The notes under the pieces were generated by a model. The model was not told where the DNA came from. It worked only from the letters and a program-made list of their open reading frames with translations, and searched no databases. This document shows positions 14,929 to 24,385 of a stretch of DNA of 38,547 bases, one piece after another. The stretch spans positions 1-38,547 of the forward strand of contig JAICXS010000001.1 in assembly GCA_025934615.1 (NCBI GenBank), in the 5' to 3' direction. The position numbers were made by a program, and so were the translations under genes. Positions within the stretch are counted from its first letter, which is position 1; each line of letters starts with the position of its first letter. This stretch comes from Nitrospiraceae bacterium. Lineage in GTDB: Bacteria > Nitrospirota > Nitrospiria > Nitrospirales > Nitrospiraceae.

Positions 14929-15705
14929 ATGAGCGTCGGGATCTCCGCATCCACTCCGATCGGGCCGATCCTGGTCAAGGACCTGATTGCGAAGGCCTAT
15001 CTCATCGCCCATGTGCTGGGCAAAGGCGAATCGCTCTCGTTGGTCAAGGCGCTCGACGGCTTCGAATCGCTGAACGATCTCATCGAGCAGGCGACGATCT
15101 GCAAAACCTTTTCACCCTATCAGACGGAAATTGCGGTGCCGATGCAGACGGGGCAGCTCGTCTATACTGTCGGCCCCTCAACCGTCTCGCCGCCGCCCGA
15201 TGTCACGGCGATTCGACCGGTCGAAGTCCTTTCCGGTTATTCGCGCCGCATCGGGCAGGATCTCCCGGTGTTTATCACTCACGCCAAGCAAGATTACGAC
15301 TATATCCAAAATAAGAATTTGCACAGCCTCGGCTGGAACGGGCTTGTCTATTATCAAGCCACCTATCCCGCCGGGACCCTCTATGTCTATCCCATGCCGG
15401 GCGATACCCTCACGACGCTCCATCTGACCGTGCTCGCGAATATCGCGCCCTTTCTCTCATTGGAAGATGAGGTTTCGCTGCCCCCCGGCTATTACCAGTA
15501 TTTGAAATACGACCTCGCGAAACGGGTCTGCGCTGATCATGGACAGACCTTCGGGCCTGAGAATGCGGACATTTTAGACGGCTGCAAGGCGGCGCTCGAA
15601 GGGAACAATCTCAAGCCGTTTCCTGTGGCGGGGACCGGGATCGCGGGGCTGTCGAGCTGGACGACGGGCTACAACATTATCAGCGACAATATGAGGCCTT
15701 TCTAA
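14929..15705 (+). CDS. gp4-like head-to-tail adaptor
   Basis: A 258-residue protein with the features of the P22 tail-accessory-factor group: an N-terminal helical region (LIAKAYLIAHVLGKGESLS...LNDLIEQ), QLVYTVG, a central sheet with YYQATYPAGTLYVYPMPG, and SLPPGYYQYLKYDLAKRV. It should form the ring that binds the base of the portal and closes the packaged head. P22 gp4 is shorter (166) and has a muralytic activity, but I see no such catalytic motif here. It overlaps the next gene by one base. Confidence 0.8.
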   Translation: MSVGISASTPIGPILVKDLIAKAYLIAHVLGKGESLSLVKALDGFESLNDLIEQATICKTFSPYQTEIAVPMQTGQLVYTVGPSTVSPPPDVTAIRPVEVLSGYSRRIGQDLPVFITHAKQDYDYIQNKNLHSLGWNGLVYYQATYPAGTLYVYPMPGDTLTTLHLTVLANIAPFLSLEDEVSLPPGYYQYLKYDLAKRVCADHGQTFGPENADILDGCKAALEGNNLKPFPVAGTGIAGLSSWTTGYNIISDNMRPF

Positions 15706-17150
15706 TGCCCAGGACCGCCATTCCCATCTTTGGCCTCGGCAATCCGGCGCGGTCGCCCTTTATTTCGACCGTCGATCGCCTCAACTGCATCGTCGAGCCG
15801 TCCGACAATGGACGGCAACCGACCGCCTTGCTGGGACTGCCGGGGCTCGTGCGGCAAGCCACATTAGGCGTCTATCCGATTCGCGGGCTCTTTCTGAAAA
15901 AGGGAGACCTCTCCTTCTACGTCGCGGTCGGGAATCTCATCTCGCTCATTCAACCGAACGGCGTGATTCGCACCATTGCGACACTCACCACTGATAGCGG
16001 ACCGGTCTGGATGGATGAAAACGGCACGCAGCTCGGGATCAATGACGGCTCGACGTTCCAGGTCTATACCTACGCCACCGGCACGACGCAGATGGTCACG
16101 GATATTGATTATCAGACCGGAGCGCGGGGATGCACCTTTCTAGAGGGACGCTTTTGGGTGTATTTGACGACGGGGGTGAATGCCGGGAAATGCTATGCCT
16201 CGGACCAATATAACGGCCTCTCCTGGGATGCCCTCAACTTCATCACTCCTGCGGCGCGACCGACCGGCATTACGGGGATTGATCGCTGGTATGCCGATCT
16301 CGTGATTCGTGGACAAGGCTCCATTGAATGGTGGAGCGGGAATAACTCGCAAGTCTCCGGGGCGCTCGGGTTTCAACCCTCCTCACCCGCCAATACAGAA
16401 GTCGGCTCCCTCTCGGAGCGAGGGAGCGCCAAGGTGGGACAGCAATTCTTCTTTGTGGGCGGATCCGGGGGCACCTCGGGCGTCTATGAAATGTCCGGGT
16501 ATCAAATTACCAAAGTCTCGACCCCGGCGGTCGATGTGGCCCTGTCCCAGCGGCAAATTGCCACGGCCATCTGCACCGGATATGTCGTCTATGACCACAG
16601 CCTCTTTCAAATTACCATTCCAGCACAGAGTAGTGATGAGGCGCTGACCCTCATCTATGACGCCACGACAGGCCTCTGGTCAAGCCGATCCAGCGCCGGA
16701 CTCCCGTACTACCGCGGTCTATTGGCCGTGAACAATAGCAGCACGGTGTTCATTACCGATGCGTTCACGGGGAGCCTCTATCGGATGGATGAACAGACCT
16801 ATGACGAAGACGGGCAGATCATGGAATACCAGCTGACCAGCTCGCATATGTTGAAAGAGGGCGATGGATTCGCCGTCGATGGATTTCAGGTCGATATGGA
16901 AACCGGGCTCGGGAATCCCATGCCGCCCGGCGATGATCCGCACGGCATGCTGCAAGTCTCGAAAGACGGCGGCCATACGTGGTGCATGGAGCGGTCCGTC
17001 TCCCTGGGGAAAATGGGCACCTATACGACGCGCGCCCAAGAATATCAGTTCGGCTGGGCACGCGATTGGGCCTTTCGCTTCAGCATTACCGATCCGATTC
17101 CGCGTCGCGTCACCGGGGCCTATCTCCTCTTACAGCCGGGGTATGCATGA
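15705..17150 (+). CDS. gp10-like packaged-DNA stabilisation protein
   Basis: A 481-residue beta-propeller-like protein, matching P22 gp10 in size (472) and position. Recognisable stretches are an N-terminal QPTALLGLPGL, LSFYVAVGNLISLI, WMDENGTQLGIND, RFWVY, GSIEWWSG, QFFFVGGSGGTSGVYEM and YDATTGLWSSRSS. The family forms the tail hub between gp4-type and needle or spike proteins. It overlaps the adaptor gene at TAATG and the next gene by 4 bases, so these three are coupled. No tail-needle gene (gp26) is recognised next to it. Confidence 0.85.
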   Translation: MPRTAIPIFGLGNPARSPFISTVDRLNCIVEPSDNGRQPTALLGLPGLVRQATLGVYPIRGLFLKKGDLSFYVAVGNLISLIQPNGVIRTIATLTTDSGPVWMDENGTQLGINDGSTFQVYTYATGTTQMVTDIDYQTGARGCTFLEGRFWVYLTTGVNAGKCYASDQYNGLSWDALNFITPAARPTGITGIDRWYADLVIRGQGSIEWWSGNNSQVSGALGFQPSSPANTEVGSLSERGSAKVGQQFFFVGGSGGTSGVYEMSGYQITKVSTPAVDVALSQRQIATAICTGYVVYDHSLFQITIPAQSSDEALTLIYDATTGLWSSRSSAGLPYYRGLLAVNNSSTVFITDAFTGSLYRMDEQTYDEDGQIMEYQLTSSHMLKEGDGFAVDGFQVDMETGLGNPMPPGDDPHGMLQVSKDGGHTWCMERSVSLGKMGTYTTRAQEYQFGWARDWAFRFSITDPIPRRVTGAYLLLQPGYA

Positions 17151-17395
17151 TCACGATTCAGAATGCTCCCACGCGCGAACCGCTCATGAAGGCGCATCAG
17201 AACTCGCCCATCTGGATACTCTGGTTCGGCAAGCTCGTCACGGCCTTGAATAGCTTGACGGCCTCAGGGACCACCGCGCAACGTCCGAATCCGGCCCCCT
17301 TCATCGGTTTCATGTACTTCGATACGACCGTGAATCGTCCCATTTGGGCCAAGACCACCACCCAATACGTATATTCAGATGGGAGCGCTGCATGA
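17147..17395 (+). CDS. Small structural protein with fibre-like C-terminus
   Basis: An 82-residue protein with a helical N-terminus (HQNSPIWILWFGKLVTALNSL) and a C-terminal PFIGFMYFDTTVNRPIWA...YVYSDG, a short beta motif often seen at the ends of phage tail and fibre proteins. It is coupled to the genes on both sides by 4-base overlaps. From its place after the gp10-like protein it could be a small tail plug or replace the needle, which is only inference. Confidence 0.55.
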   Translation: MITIQNAPTREPLMKAHQNSPIWILWFGKLVTALNSLTASGTTAQRPNPAPFIGFMYFDTTVNRPIWAKTTTQYVYSDGSAA

Positions 17396-17742
17396 CCTAT
17401 CCCCTTCCCACGCCGACGCATCGCCTGGCGGACCTGCCGATCCAACAGATCGTCGAAGCCGGGGGCTTCTATCTGCGGTCCTATCTGCTCAAGGAGTCCG
17501 GGACCATTATCCCGCAACATGTGCATGACCATGATCATGTCACGTTGGTCGGCAGTGGACGGGTCCGAGGCTGGCAAGATGGGATCTGCATCGGCGAACG
17601 AGGACCGGGAGAGGTGTTCGAGATTCCCTCCGGGACGGCGCACGTCTTTCAATCCTTGGAGCCGTACACGCTCCTGTGCTGTGTGCACAATATAGATAGT
17701 GCGCTGAGTGTGAAACGGAAGGAGGCAATCCCATGCCGATGA
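17392..17742 (+). CDS. Cupin-domain protein in the tail operon
   Basis: A 116-residue single-domain cupin. The metal-binding motif is visible as PQHVHDHDHVTLVGSG (residues about 42-57, several His) and the second as GEVFEIPSGTAHVFQSLEP (about 75-93), giving the usual two-motif barrel. Cupins bind metal ions and act as enzymes, sugar isomerases or small-molecule binders. It is embedded in the virion operon by overlaps on both sides, so a structural, assembly or glycan-binding role is possible. The ligand is unknown. Confidence 0.75.
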   Translation: MTYPLPTPTHRLADLPIQQIVEAGGFYLRSYLLKESGTIIPQHVHDHDHVTLVGSGRVRGWQDGICIGERGPGEVFEIPSGTAHVFQSLEPYTLLCCVHNIDSALSVKRKEAIPCR

Positions 17743-18437
17743 TGATTGCGGCAGCGATGGGCGGGGCCTCCATGGGAATGGGGGCGCTCGGCTCGATGTT
17801 CGGCTCCGATTCCTCGAAGAAGCAGCTCGCGCTCATGCAGCAAGCGCTGCAATACCAGAAGGATGTCAATAGCCGCACCTATAATGATCTGTCGCCCTAT
17901 CGAGATTTCGGCAAGACGCAGCTCAACTCGCTGACGGATTTCCTCAACACCAAAGACCCCAGTAACTATATCGATCCGGGCTATCAGTTCCGACTGAACG
18001 CCGGTACGAATGCCATCGATAATAATGCGGCCACCTCCGGCATGTTGCAGAGCGGCGATACGCTCCGAGCCTTGACCGAATATGGGCAGGACATGGGGAG
18101 CCAGGAATACAACAACGCCTTTAACCGCTATCTCGGGCAAGGCAACTTCCTCCAAGGCCTCACGGGCATTGGGCAGAACGCCGCCACGACCGGCGGCGAG
18201 CTCGCCAATCAAGGCGCATCCAATGTGGCGAACATTTCGGAGAACACGGATGCCGGAGGCCCCGAGCGCGTCTGGGCGAATTATTTATCCGGCATGGGCG
18301 GCCTGCTCGGAAGCGGGGCCGGGCAGATGATGGGCTCGAAACCAAGCGGCCCATCGTCCAATGCCTTCAGCAATATTTTTCAGCCGCAGCAAAGCCAAGC
18401 GGAGATTCCGAACTGGATGGGAATTTACGGCGAATGA
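17733..18437 (+). CDS. Ejection protein, gp7-like
   Basis: A 234-residue protein, near the size of P22 gp7 (229). It starts with a Gly/Met/Ala-rich membrane-active stretch (MIAAAMGGASMGMGALGSM), then an Ala/Gln helix (QLALMQQALQYQKDVNSRT), DLSPYRDFGKTQLNSL, and PGYQFRLNAGTNAID...SGMLQSGDTLRALTEYGQ, typical of phage DNA-transfer proteins. It is carried inside the head and passes into the cell envelope during DNA entry. It overlaps the cupin and the next gene. Confidence 0.75.
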   Translation: MPMMIAAAMGGASMGMGALGSMFGSDSSKKQLALMQQALQYQKDVNSRTYNDLSPYRDFGKTQLNSLTDFLNTKDPSNYIDPGYQFRLNAGTNAIDNNAATSGMLQSGDTLRALTEYGQDMGSQEYNNAFNRYLGQGNFLQGLTGIGQNAATTGGELANQGASNVANISENTDAGGPERVWANYLSGMGGLLGSGAGQMMGSKPSGPSSNAFSNIFQPQQSQAEIPNWMGIYGE

Positions 18438-20167
18438 ACGTGGACTTTAATCCATGGGATTCGTTCGGGAAGGGCATGCAGATCGGCAATGCCTTCTTTG
18501 AGAATGCCGATCTCGCTCGGAAACAGATGATTGCCGAGAAGGAACGGGCCGCGCTCTCGCAGATGGGCCAAGGCAATAAGCTGATGGGGCTTGAGAATAC
18601 TCCCAAGGCGACGCGCCCGGCGTGGCTGCAAGCGCTCTATCAGGATCATCCCGAGGCGGCGATGAAAGCGGAGCAATATGTGGCCGCGCCGTTCACTGAA
18701 CAGCGCAAGGCCAAGCAAGCCGAAGCATCCCAACTGGCCATGCTGCAAGCCAAGGGTAATGCTTTTGCGCAAGCGGTGCGAGCGATGGGAGGAGAAGGCG
18801 AAGGGCCCCCCGCTCAACCCGCCATCGCGCAGCCGATCAACGCCTTCGCCACGCAGATGAACGGAGAGCCCTCCTCCGTCGGACTCGTCTCTGAAGGCGG
18901 AGTGGCTGTTCCCGGCGGACCCACCCTTGAGAATCCAGCAGGCCGAGGGTCAACCCAGAATCTCTTATCCGGGAAAAATCTCGACACGGCCTCACGCATG
19001 AAGAAGACGCGCCGCGTGTCCTTCGAGCATGGGCCCTCCGTCGAATATGAAGAAATGCCCGAATTGCAGGCGGAACAGATGCGGACGGAGGCCGCGCAAA
19101 AGGGCCGTCAGATGGAGCTGAATGCGCAGAAAACGGCGGATGATCTGCGCGTCTCCGCCGATACCACCAGGAGACAGGCGGACGAACAAGTCTACGGCCT
19201 TCAGCGAGAACTCACAGAAGTGAAGAAGTCGATGACCGGATCAGGGATTATTCCACGCGATGCGATCGCGCGGATCAATGAACTGAATGACGAGCTGAAG
19301 GCCGCGAAGGCGCGACGCGACAGCCTCTATTTTGGGAAGGATGCCCCGGCTCCTGAGTCGGCCCAGTTGACGCCACAGGAGCAGGCGAAAGCCGCTGCCG
19401 TGCGAGCGGGGAAAGGACAGTCCGCCAGACCATCGCCACCCGCCGCATCCCCCCTAGACGACCACGCGCCGGAGTCGATCGGGGCCGGACTGCCCTATCA
19501 ACAGCAAGTGGAGGCGCAGAAAGAAAAGCTGAAGGGGGATCTCACGCAGACCAGGACGATCCTTGATGCCGCGCATGCCTCGGCCAATTCCGCCTTGCAG
19601 AATAAGCCCGCGACCGACCGAATCATGGAACTCTTACAGAAGAACGACCTCGGCAGCCGGACGTTGAAGCTGCCCGGCGCGACGACTGCCGCGACGATTC
19701 TCAGCGGGAACTATGACGAACTGAATAAGTGGAGGAATTCCCTCATCCTGCAAGAGAAGGCTGAGGGAGAATCGCAGCTCTACAATACTCTGCCGGAACT
19801 CAAGATTCATTCCGAATCGCTGCCCGCTGTCGATAACGATGAAAACACGAACCGACGCGCCATTGTGCCGGTCAAGAATCTCATGGAAGCCCGACTCGTC
19901 GCGCCGAAATTCTTGGAGGACTGGGCCAAGCAGCACGGCGGCACGCTCGACGGGGCCCGCCAAGAGTTCCGCTCCTGGATGCAACACAACCCCCTGTATC
20001 AGGCGGCGGAAAAGAATGGGGCCGTGAGCATTCACGAAAACACGCAGTACATCCCCTTGGAGGCCTGGACCCGACTCCGACAGCGGTTCAGCGAGAAGGA
20101 CATTCTGGCGAAGCAGAAAAGCGGCGGGATTCAAGTCATTAGTGGGCGCGTGTTCTTTAAGGAATGA
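18434..20167 (+). CDS. Ejection protein, gp20-like (by position)
   Basis: A 577-residue, largely helical protein, longer than P22 gp20 (471), in the second ejection-protein position. Residues 1-110 are Ala/Gln/Glu-rich (ADLARKQMIAEKERAALSQM), 210-290 contain a coiled coil (ADEQVYGLQRELTEVKKSM and ELNDELKAAKARRDSL), and Pro/Ala linkers separate the parts. There is no signal peptide or catalytic motif. The assignment rests on order, size and composition, not on clear sequence signatures. Start and stop overlap the neighbours by 4 bases. Confidence 0.6.
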   Translation: MNVDFNPWDSFGKGMQIGNAFFENADLARKQMIAEKERAALSQMGQGNKLMGLENTPKATRPAWLQALYQDHPEAAMKAEQYVAAPFTEQRKAKQAEASQLAMLQAKGNAFAQAVRAMGGEGEGPPAQPAIAQPINAFATQMNGEPSSVGLVSEGGVAVPGGPTLENPAGRGSTQNLLSGKNLDTASRMKKTRRVSFEHGPSVEYEEMPELQAEQMRTEAAQKGRQMELNAQKTADDLRVSADTTRRQADEQVYGLQRELTEVKKSMTGSGIIPRDAIARINELNDELKAAKARRDSLYFGKDAPAPESAQLTPQEQAKAAAVRAGKGQSARPSPPAASPLDDHAPESIGAGLPYQQQVEAQKEKLKGDLTQTRTILDAAHASANSALQNKPATDRIMELLQKNDLGSRTLKLPGATTAATILSGNYDELNKWRNSLILQEKAEGESQLYNTLPELKIHSESLPAVDNDENTNRRAIVPVKNLMEARLVAPKFLEDWAKQHGGTLDGARQEFRSWMQHNPLYQAAEKNGAVSIHENTQYIPLEAWTRLRQRFSEKDILAKQKSGGIQVISGRVFFKE

Positions 20168-21831
20168 CCATGGCCTGGATCGATTCAGAAACCGGCAGAC
20201 CCTACACCGAGAAAGAGCTCGCCGGTATGCGGACCACTGCGCCGGAACCTGATCAGACAGACCTCCCTCAAGAACACCAGACATCTGTGCAGCCCAAGCA
20301 GCCAGGCACCGATCTGGAGAATTTCGGCAGCGGGGCTGTAGCGTCGCTCAAGAAAACCTATCTCGGCTTGAAGCAGGTCGGCACCTATTTGACCGGGAAT
20401 CCAGAAGCCAGACAGGCCGTCAATGACGAAATCACACGCATGGAAAAAGAATATGGGCCGATCCTCGACACCAAGGCCGGGAAGGCCGGGGAACTTGTCG
20501 GCACGGTCGGGCAATTCCTCGTGCCGGGCAGTATGGCGGCGCGAGTCGGGAAAGCGATTCCCGCGACGGCAGAAGCCGCAGCCAAGATCGTTGGCAAGGC
20601 AGGCGGCGTGCGCCGCGCCGCGACCACGGCAGGTGCGTTTGAAGGGGCGCAGCCGATTACGCCGGGAAACACCCGCACTGAGGATCTGCTCATTCAGAAG
20701 GGGGCTCGTGCTCTCGCAGGCACAGCCGCAGGCGGAGGAGTCGGTGCGGTCGCCAGCCGTATGACACGGGCCGCCGTGCCGCAAGCGCCAGAATTGACAG
20801 GGATTGAACGAGAGGCGGAACGGATCGGATTGACCGGGGATGCGGCACTGACAGCGGCCCAGCGCACCGGAGATCGAGATCTCCTCCAGTATGAGGAGGG
20901 CCTCCTGGCTTCTCCAGGATCACAAAATCTCATCAAGGCCAGACGAAATGCACAGCACGACAAGCTCAATAGGTCCGCCTCGACAGCCATGGGCTATCCG
21001 AATCATGCTCCGACCGAGGCCGTTTTCGGGGCCGCGAAGGAGAATGTTGATCTGGCCTATGAACCGATTTCGAAGATCGACAAATTACGCACGGACGTTC
21101 CGTATTTTGACGATCTCGGCACGTTTATCAAAAAAACGAAATCGAAGGATGCCGCCTCGCTTGCGAAAGTCATCAAAAAAGATGGCTCGCTCAGCGGGGA
21201 TGCGTTTCTCGAAACCTTGCAAGACGTGCGAGACTTTGGCTTCCATGCGTCCCATCAAGGAGACCGCTATACGGCCCGGCAATATAAGAAGCTGGGCACC
21301 ATTATGGAGGACTTTCTCGACCGACGACTCGCAGACTTATCCAAGCAACCAGGCAATCTGATTACGACCGACACAATGAAGGAATTTAGAAACGCCAGGA
21401 CGCAACGATCCGTCATTCATGAATTAGAGAAATCGACCGATCCCGTCCTCGGAACAGTTAACCCGAACAAGGTGCTCAAGTCCCAATTTGCTCGTCAAGG
21501 CTATGGGGCCGCTCCCTCGCCCACCACGCACGCCTTGAAGGAGGTGGCCGATATTTCCCGCGTAATGCGCAAGACGATGCCCTATATCGGATCATCGGGG
21601 ACGGCGGAACGCCTCGGCGGGATGCGCATGGTCCAGGCGGACATGAATCCGCTGGAGAAAGCAAAAATGGCAGTGCCGATGGTGAAGAACTATCTGGCCG
21701 CGAAACGCTATCTCGCGCATGGCGGAGAACCGGGCGTCTTCGGATCACGCTTCACACCGGCGCAAAATGCGTTCATTCGGCGGATGCTTCCGCCGGAAGT
21801 CATCGGCACCGGGGAGGCGGCGGCAGACTAA
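20164..21831 (+). CDS. Ejection protein, gp16-like (by position)
   Basis: A 555-residue protein in the third ejection position (P22 gp16 is 609). Residues 55-75 read NFGSGAVASLKKTYLGLKQ. Residues 100-215 hold alternating Gly/Ala-rich hydrophobic stretches (GELVGTVGQFLVPGSMAARV, ALAGTAAGGGVGAVASRM) that could insert in membranes. The rest is a long helical body. Such proteins build a conduit across the envelope. No transglycosylase motif is seen. It overlaps the first collar-protein gene by one base. Confidence 0.6.
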   Translation: MTMAWIDSETGRPYTEKELAGMRTTAPEPDQTDLPQEHQTSVQPKQPGTDLENFGSGAVASLKKTYLGLKQVGTYLTGNPEARQAVNDEITRMEKEYGPILDTKAGKAGELVGTVGQFLVPGSMAARVGKAIPATAEAAAKIVGKAGGVRRAATTAGAFEGAQPITPGNTRTEDLLIQKGARALAGTAAGGGVGAVASRMTRAAVPQAPELTGIEREAERIGLTGDAALTAAQRTGDRDLLQYEEGLLASPGSQNLIKARRNAQHDKLNRSASTAMGYPNHAPTEAVFGAAKENVDLAYEPISKIDKLRTDVPYFDDLGTFIKKTKSKDAASLAKVIKKDGSLSGDAFLETLQDVRDFGFHASHQGDRYTARQYKKLGTIMEDFLDRRLADLSKQPGNLITTDTMKEFRNARTQRSVIHELEKSTDPVLGTVNPNKVLKSQFARQGYGAAPSPTTHALKEVADISRVMRKTMPYIGSSGTAERLGGMRMVQADMNPLEKAKMAVPMVKNYLAAKRYLAHGGEPGVFGSRFTPAQNAFIRRMLPPEVIGTGEAAAD

Positions 21832-22700
21832 TGGGGATTCAAATTGCTCCCTTTGGGAATCAACAGTTTTTTCAGAATAACGGCCAAGTGGCGGCAGGCT
21901 ATCAACTATTCGTCTATACCGGACGGAGCAACACGAAGGCGACCGTCTATACCGATAAGAATGGCGTCGGGCGGCACACCAACCCGATTCTCCTCGATAC
22001 GTCAGGGCTGCCGCCGTTTCCCATCTATATCGATACGTCAAAATCGTACAAGTTTCTCCTGGCCTTCCCGATCGACGACGACCCGCCGACCTTGCCGATC
22101 TACCTCGTCGATAACGTCACGATTGGGGCGGAAACGCCGACGATCTCCACGCCGGAATGGTCCACGGGTCCCACGCCGACCTATGTCGGCATTACGCAAT
22201 TTTCCTTGGTCGGCGATCAAACCGTCTTATTCCCGGTCGGTCGGCGCGTCAAAGCCCTCATTAATTCCGGCAATCTCTATGGCACGATCTCGGCGGTCGT
22301 CTATGCCTCCGTGACGACCGTCACGGTGCTGTGGGATAGCGGCGCACTCGATAACACGCTGTCCTCGGTCTGGTACAGCTTTCTGAATTCGCAAGGCAGC
22401 TCCTGGCCGGGGGGGTACACGAACGGCCTCACCACGCTCTTTGCGGGTCCGGTCTCCATTCCCGTCACGTCGTCATTCAACTTGATCCAAGCCGGTTCGA
22501 TCTTCGCGTTTGCGGCGACCTCGACGCCTCCCTCCGGCTATCTGCAATGTAACGGCGCGGCGATCAGTCGGACGCAATTCAGCACGCTCTTCGGGGCCAT
22601 TGGCACGACCTATGGGGCCGGAGACGGATCGAGTACCTTCAATCTGCCCAGCATCGCGAATCTGGTGTCGAACGTCGGGTACATCATTCGGTACGCATGA
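21831..22700 (+). CDS. Tail-collar fibre protein 1
   Basis: A 289-residue protein. Residues about 5-85 form an N-terminal domain (NNGQVAAGYQLFVYTG..., TNPILLDTSGLPP) of the type that attaches tail fibres and spikes to the particle. Residues about 225-289 are a tail-collar domain (GYLQCNGAAISRTQFSTLF, then GTTYGAGDGSSTFNLP). It probably binds the host surface. The DNA of its collar segment is identical over 60 bases to that of the next gene. Confidence 0.75.
   Translation: MGIQIAPFGNQQFFQNNGQVAAGYQLFVYTGRSNTKATVYTDKNGVGRHTNPILLDTSGLPPFPIYIDTSKSYKFLLAFPIDDDPPTLPIYLVDNVTIGAETPTISTPEWSTGPTPTYVGITQFSLVGDQTVLFPVGRRVKALINSGNLYGTISAVVYASVTTVTVLWDSGALDNTLSSVWYSFLNSQGSSWPGGYTNGLTTLFAGPVSIPVTSSFNLIQAGSIFAFAATSTPPSGYLQCNGAAISRTQFSTLFGAIGTTYGAGDGSSTFNLPSIANLVSNVGYIIRYA
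22542..22601 (+). repeat. 60-bp exact repeat in collar domain, copy 1
   Basis: Identical to 23636-23695, 1,094 bp downstream. Identity stops abruptly at both ends while the surrounding codons differ, which points to recent gene conversion or recombination between the paralogues. Confidence 0.95.
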
Positions 22701-23794
22701 GCACGATTACCATCACCGAAGACGGACTCCTTAATGTGAACTATCCGGCGCAGCCGGATGAATCCCATACGCTCGCGGCGCTCTCCGGCGGGAAATGGAC
22801 GATTCTCGGGAGCGGCACGACCGGCGCACTCACCGTGACGGACGGCGCATCCGGCGTCATTGATGACTGGATTCTCGTCGATCCTGCCGGGATTCCCTGG
22901 CAACCCAGTTTGAGCGATGACGGGATTTTGTCCCTCTCCAGTTTCGACAAGACCATCGTCATTGCGCCGGGCATCAATACCGTGCTGCTCGTCAACGGAC
23001 TCCCGGCGGTCGGCGCTCAAATTTTCGCCTATCAGGCGGGAACGAGTATTCCGGCCACGCTCTACCAAAACGGAGAGACCATTTCCATTCTGAGCCAACC
23101 GATTCTGGTCAACGACTTCGGCCTGCCGACCGATCCGATCTTTGTGCAAGTCGGATTGGCCTATGATTTTTTCATTGTTCCGCCGGGGGGAGGCAATCCT
23201 TTTCGGGCCCGTCCCGCTGTCGTGGGCGGCGTGCCGGTGAATCTTCCGACGGCGACGGAATGGTCGGGTGGCTCCTATTATGCGAGCTTTGTTGATGCCG
23301 CCTCGGTGCAGGTCTCCGGGGATGTGCGCGGCATTTTTGTGCCGGGTCGCCGCGTCAAAGTCTATCCCTATCCGCTCACGGGTCTCGTCCTGTCGTCCTC
23401 CTATGATGGACAAAATACCACCATTGTGACGACGATGGATGCCGGATCGATCGACAATTCGGTCGTCTCCATCGCCGCAGCCACCCTAACGCCTAATGCC
23501 GGACCGATGCCCGCGCGTCGGCATATCGGGATCTCGACCTATCTCACCGGCAATCTCACGATTCCGATAGCGAGCGGCCTCAATCTCGTGCCGGTGGGTC
23601 TCATCATGCTGCGGTCGTCTGGGTTTTCCGGATGGCTGCAATGTAACGGCGCGGCGATCAGTCGGACGCAATTCAGCACGCTCTTCGGGGCCATTACGAC
23701 CGTCTTCGGGGCCGGAGACGGGAGTACGACGTTTAACGTGCCGACGATTGCCGATTCCGGGGCTTCGCATTATTGGATCTATGCGGAAGGATAA
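22697..23794 (+). CDS. Tail-collar fibre protein 2
   Basis: A 365-residue protein. Residues 1-95 are a beta-rich leader, residues about 95-165 a fibre-attachment-type domain (VLLVNGLPAVGAQIFAYQAG...), and residues about 305-365 a tail-collar domain (GWLQCNGAAISRTQFSTLF, VFGAGDGSTTFNVP). The second half resembles fibre protein 1 throughout, so the two are tandem paralogues. It probably serves as an alternative or partner adhesin. Confidence 0.75.
   Translation: MSTITITEDGLLNVNYPAQPDESHTLAALSGGKWTILGSGTTGALTVTDGASGVIDDWILVDPAGIPWQPSLSDDGILSLSSFDKTIVIAPGINTVLLVNGLPAVGAQIFAYQAGTSIPATLYQNGETISILSQPILVNDFGLPTDPIFVQVGLAYDFFIVPPGGGNPFRARPAVVGGVPVNLPTATEWSGGSYYASFVDAASVQVSGDVRGIFVPGRRVKVYPYPLTGLVLSSSYDGQNTTIVTTMDAGSIDNSVVSIAAATLTPNAGPMPARRHIGISTYLTGNLTIPIASGLNLVPVGLIMLRSSGFSGWLQCNGAAISRTQFSTLFGAITTVFGAGDGSTTFNVPTIADSGASHYWIYAEG
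23636..23695 (+). repeat. 60-bp exact repeat in collar domain, copy 2
   Basis: Second copy of the segment at 22542-22601. Recombination between the two would delete 1,094 bp and fuse collar genes 1 and 2. Confidence 0.95.
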
Positions 23795-23797
23795 GCC

Positions 23798-24385
23798 ATG
23801 GCGACGAAAACACAGGTCAATACCGACTCCACGCAGACCCTCACGAATAAGACGCTGACGGCTCCCATCATCAATGGGGGCACCTGCGGGGCCGATCCGA
23901 CCCTGGGGCTCGGCGTGGCGACGAAGCAGTATGTCGATGGGTTGCTCTCCTCGATCCTGCCGCCGGGCGTGATGTTTCCCTATGGCGGCGCATCGGCCCC
24001 GACCGGCTTTCTCGTCTGTGATGGGTCCGCCGTCTCGCGCGTCGCCTTCTCCCTGCTCTTTTCGGCCATTGGATCGACCTATGGAGCCGGAGACGGATCG
24101 AGCACCTTCAATCTTCCCGATAAGCGTGGGAGAACCTCGATTGGGTCGGGAACCGGGAGCGGACTGACGAACCGCACGCGCGGCACGAAGCTCGGCGATG
24201 AAACCGAAATCGCGCCCTTACCGGCCCATAGCCACGGCAACGGAGCCGTGGCCTATTCCGGAGGGGCCCAAGGCGGAAGCGCCTCCATTGTGAACGTCAC
24301 CAATACCGCAGTCGCCGGGAGCGGCAACGGCTCGCATAACAATATGCAGCCGTCTGAAGTGGATCTCTGGATCATTAAGACATGA
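23798..24385 (+). CDS. Tail-collar fibre protein 3
   Basis: A 195-residue protein. The N-terminus (TDSTQTLTNKTLTAPIINGG) is the fibre-trimerisation or attachment motif common in phage fibres, followed by a YVDGLLSSILPPG linker. A complete tail-collar domain follows (GFLVCDGSAVSRVAFSLLF, STYGAGDGSSTFNLPDKRGR) and a C-terminal PAHSHGNGAVA / NNMQPSEVDLWIIKT, typical of full-length collar proteins with a His motif. It has the most complete collar end of the three. Confidence 0.8.
   Translation: MATKTQVNTDSTQTLTNKTLTAPIINGGTCGADPTLGLGVATKQYVDGLLSSILPPGVMFPYGGASAPTGFLVCDGSAVSRVAFSLLFSAIGSTYGAGDGSSTFNLPDKRGRTSIGSGTGSGLTNRTRGTKLGDETEIAPLPAHSHGNGAVAYSGGAQGGSASIVNVTNTAVAGSGNGSHNNMQPSEVDLWIIKT

Noticed and set aside
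21831..24385. Possible diversity-generating retroelement at the fibre genes
   Set aside because: No reverse transcriptase or template repeat is present; the repeat is an exact copy between paralogues without adenine-specific changes.
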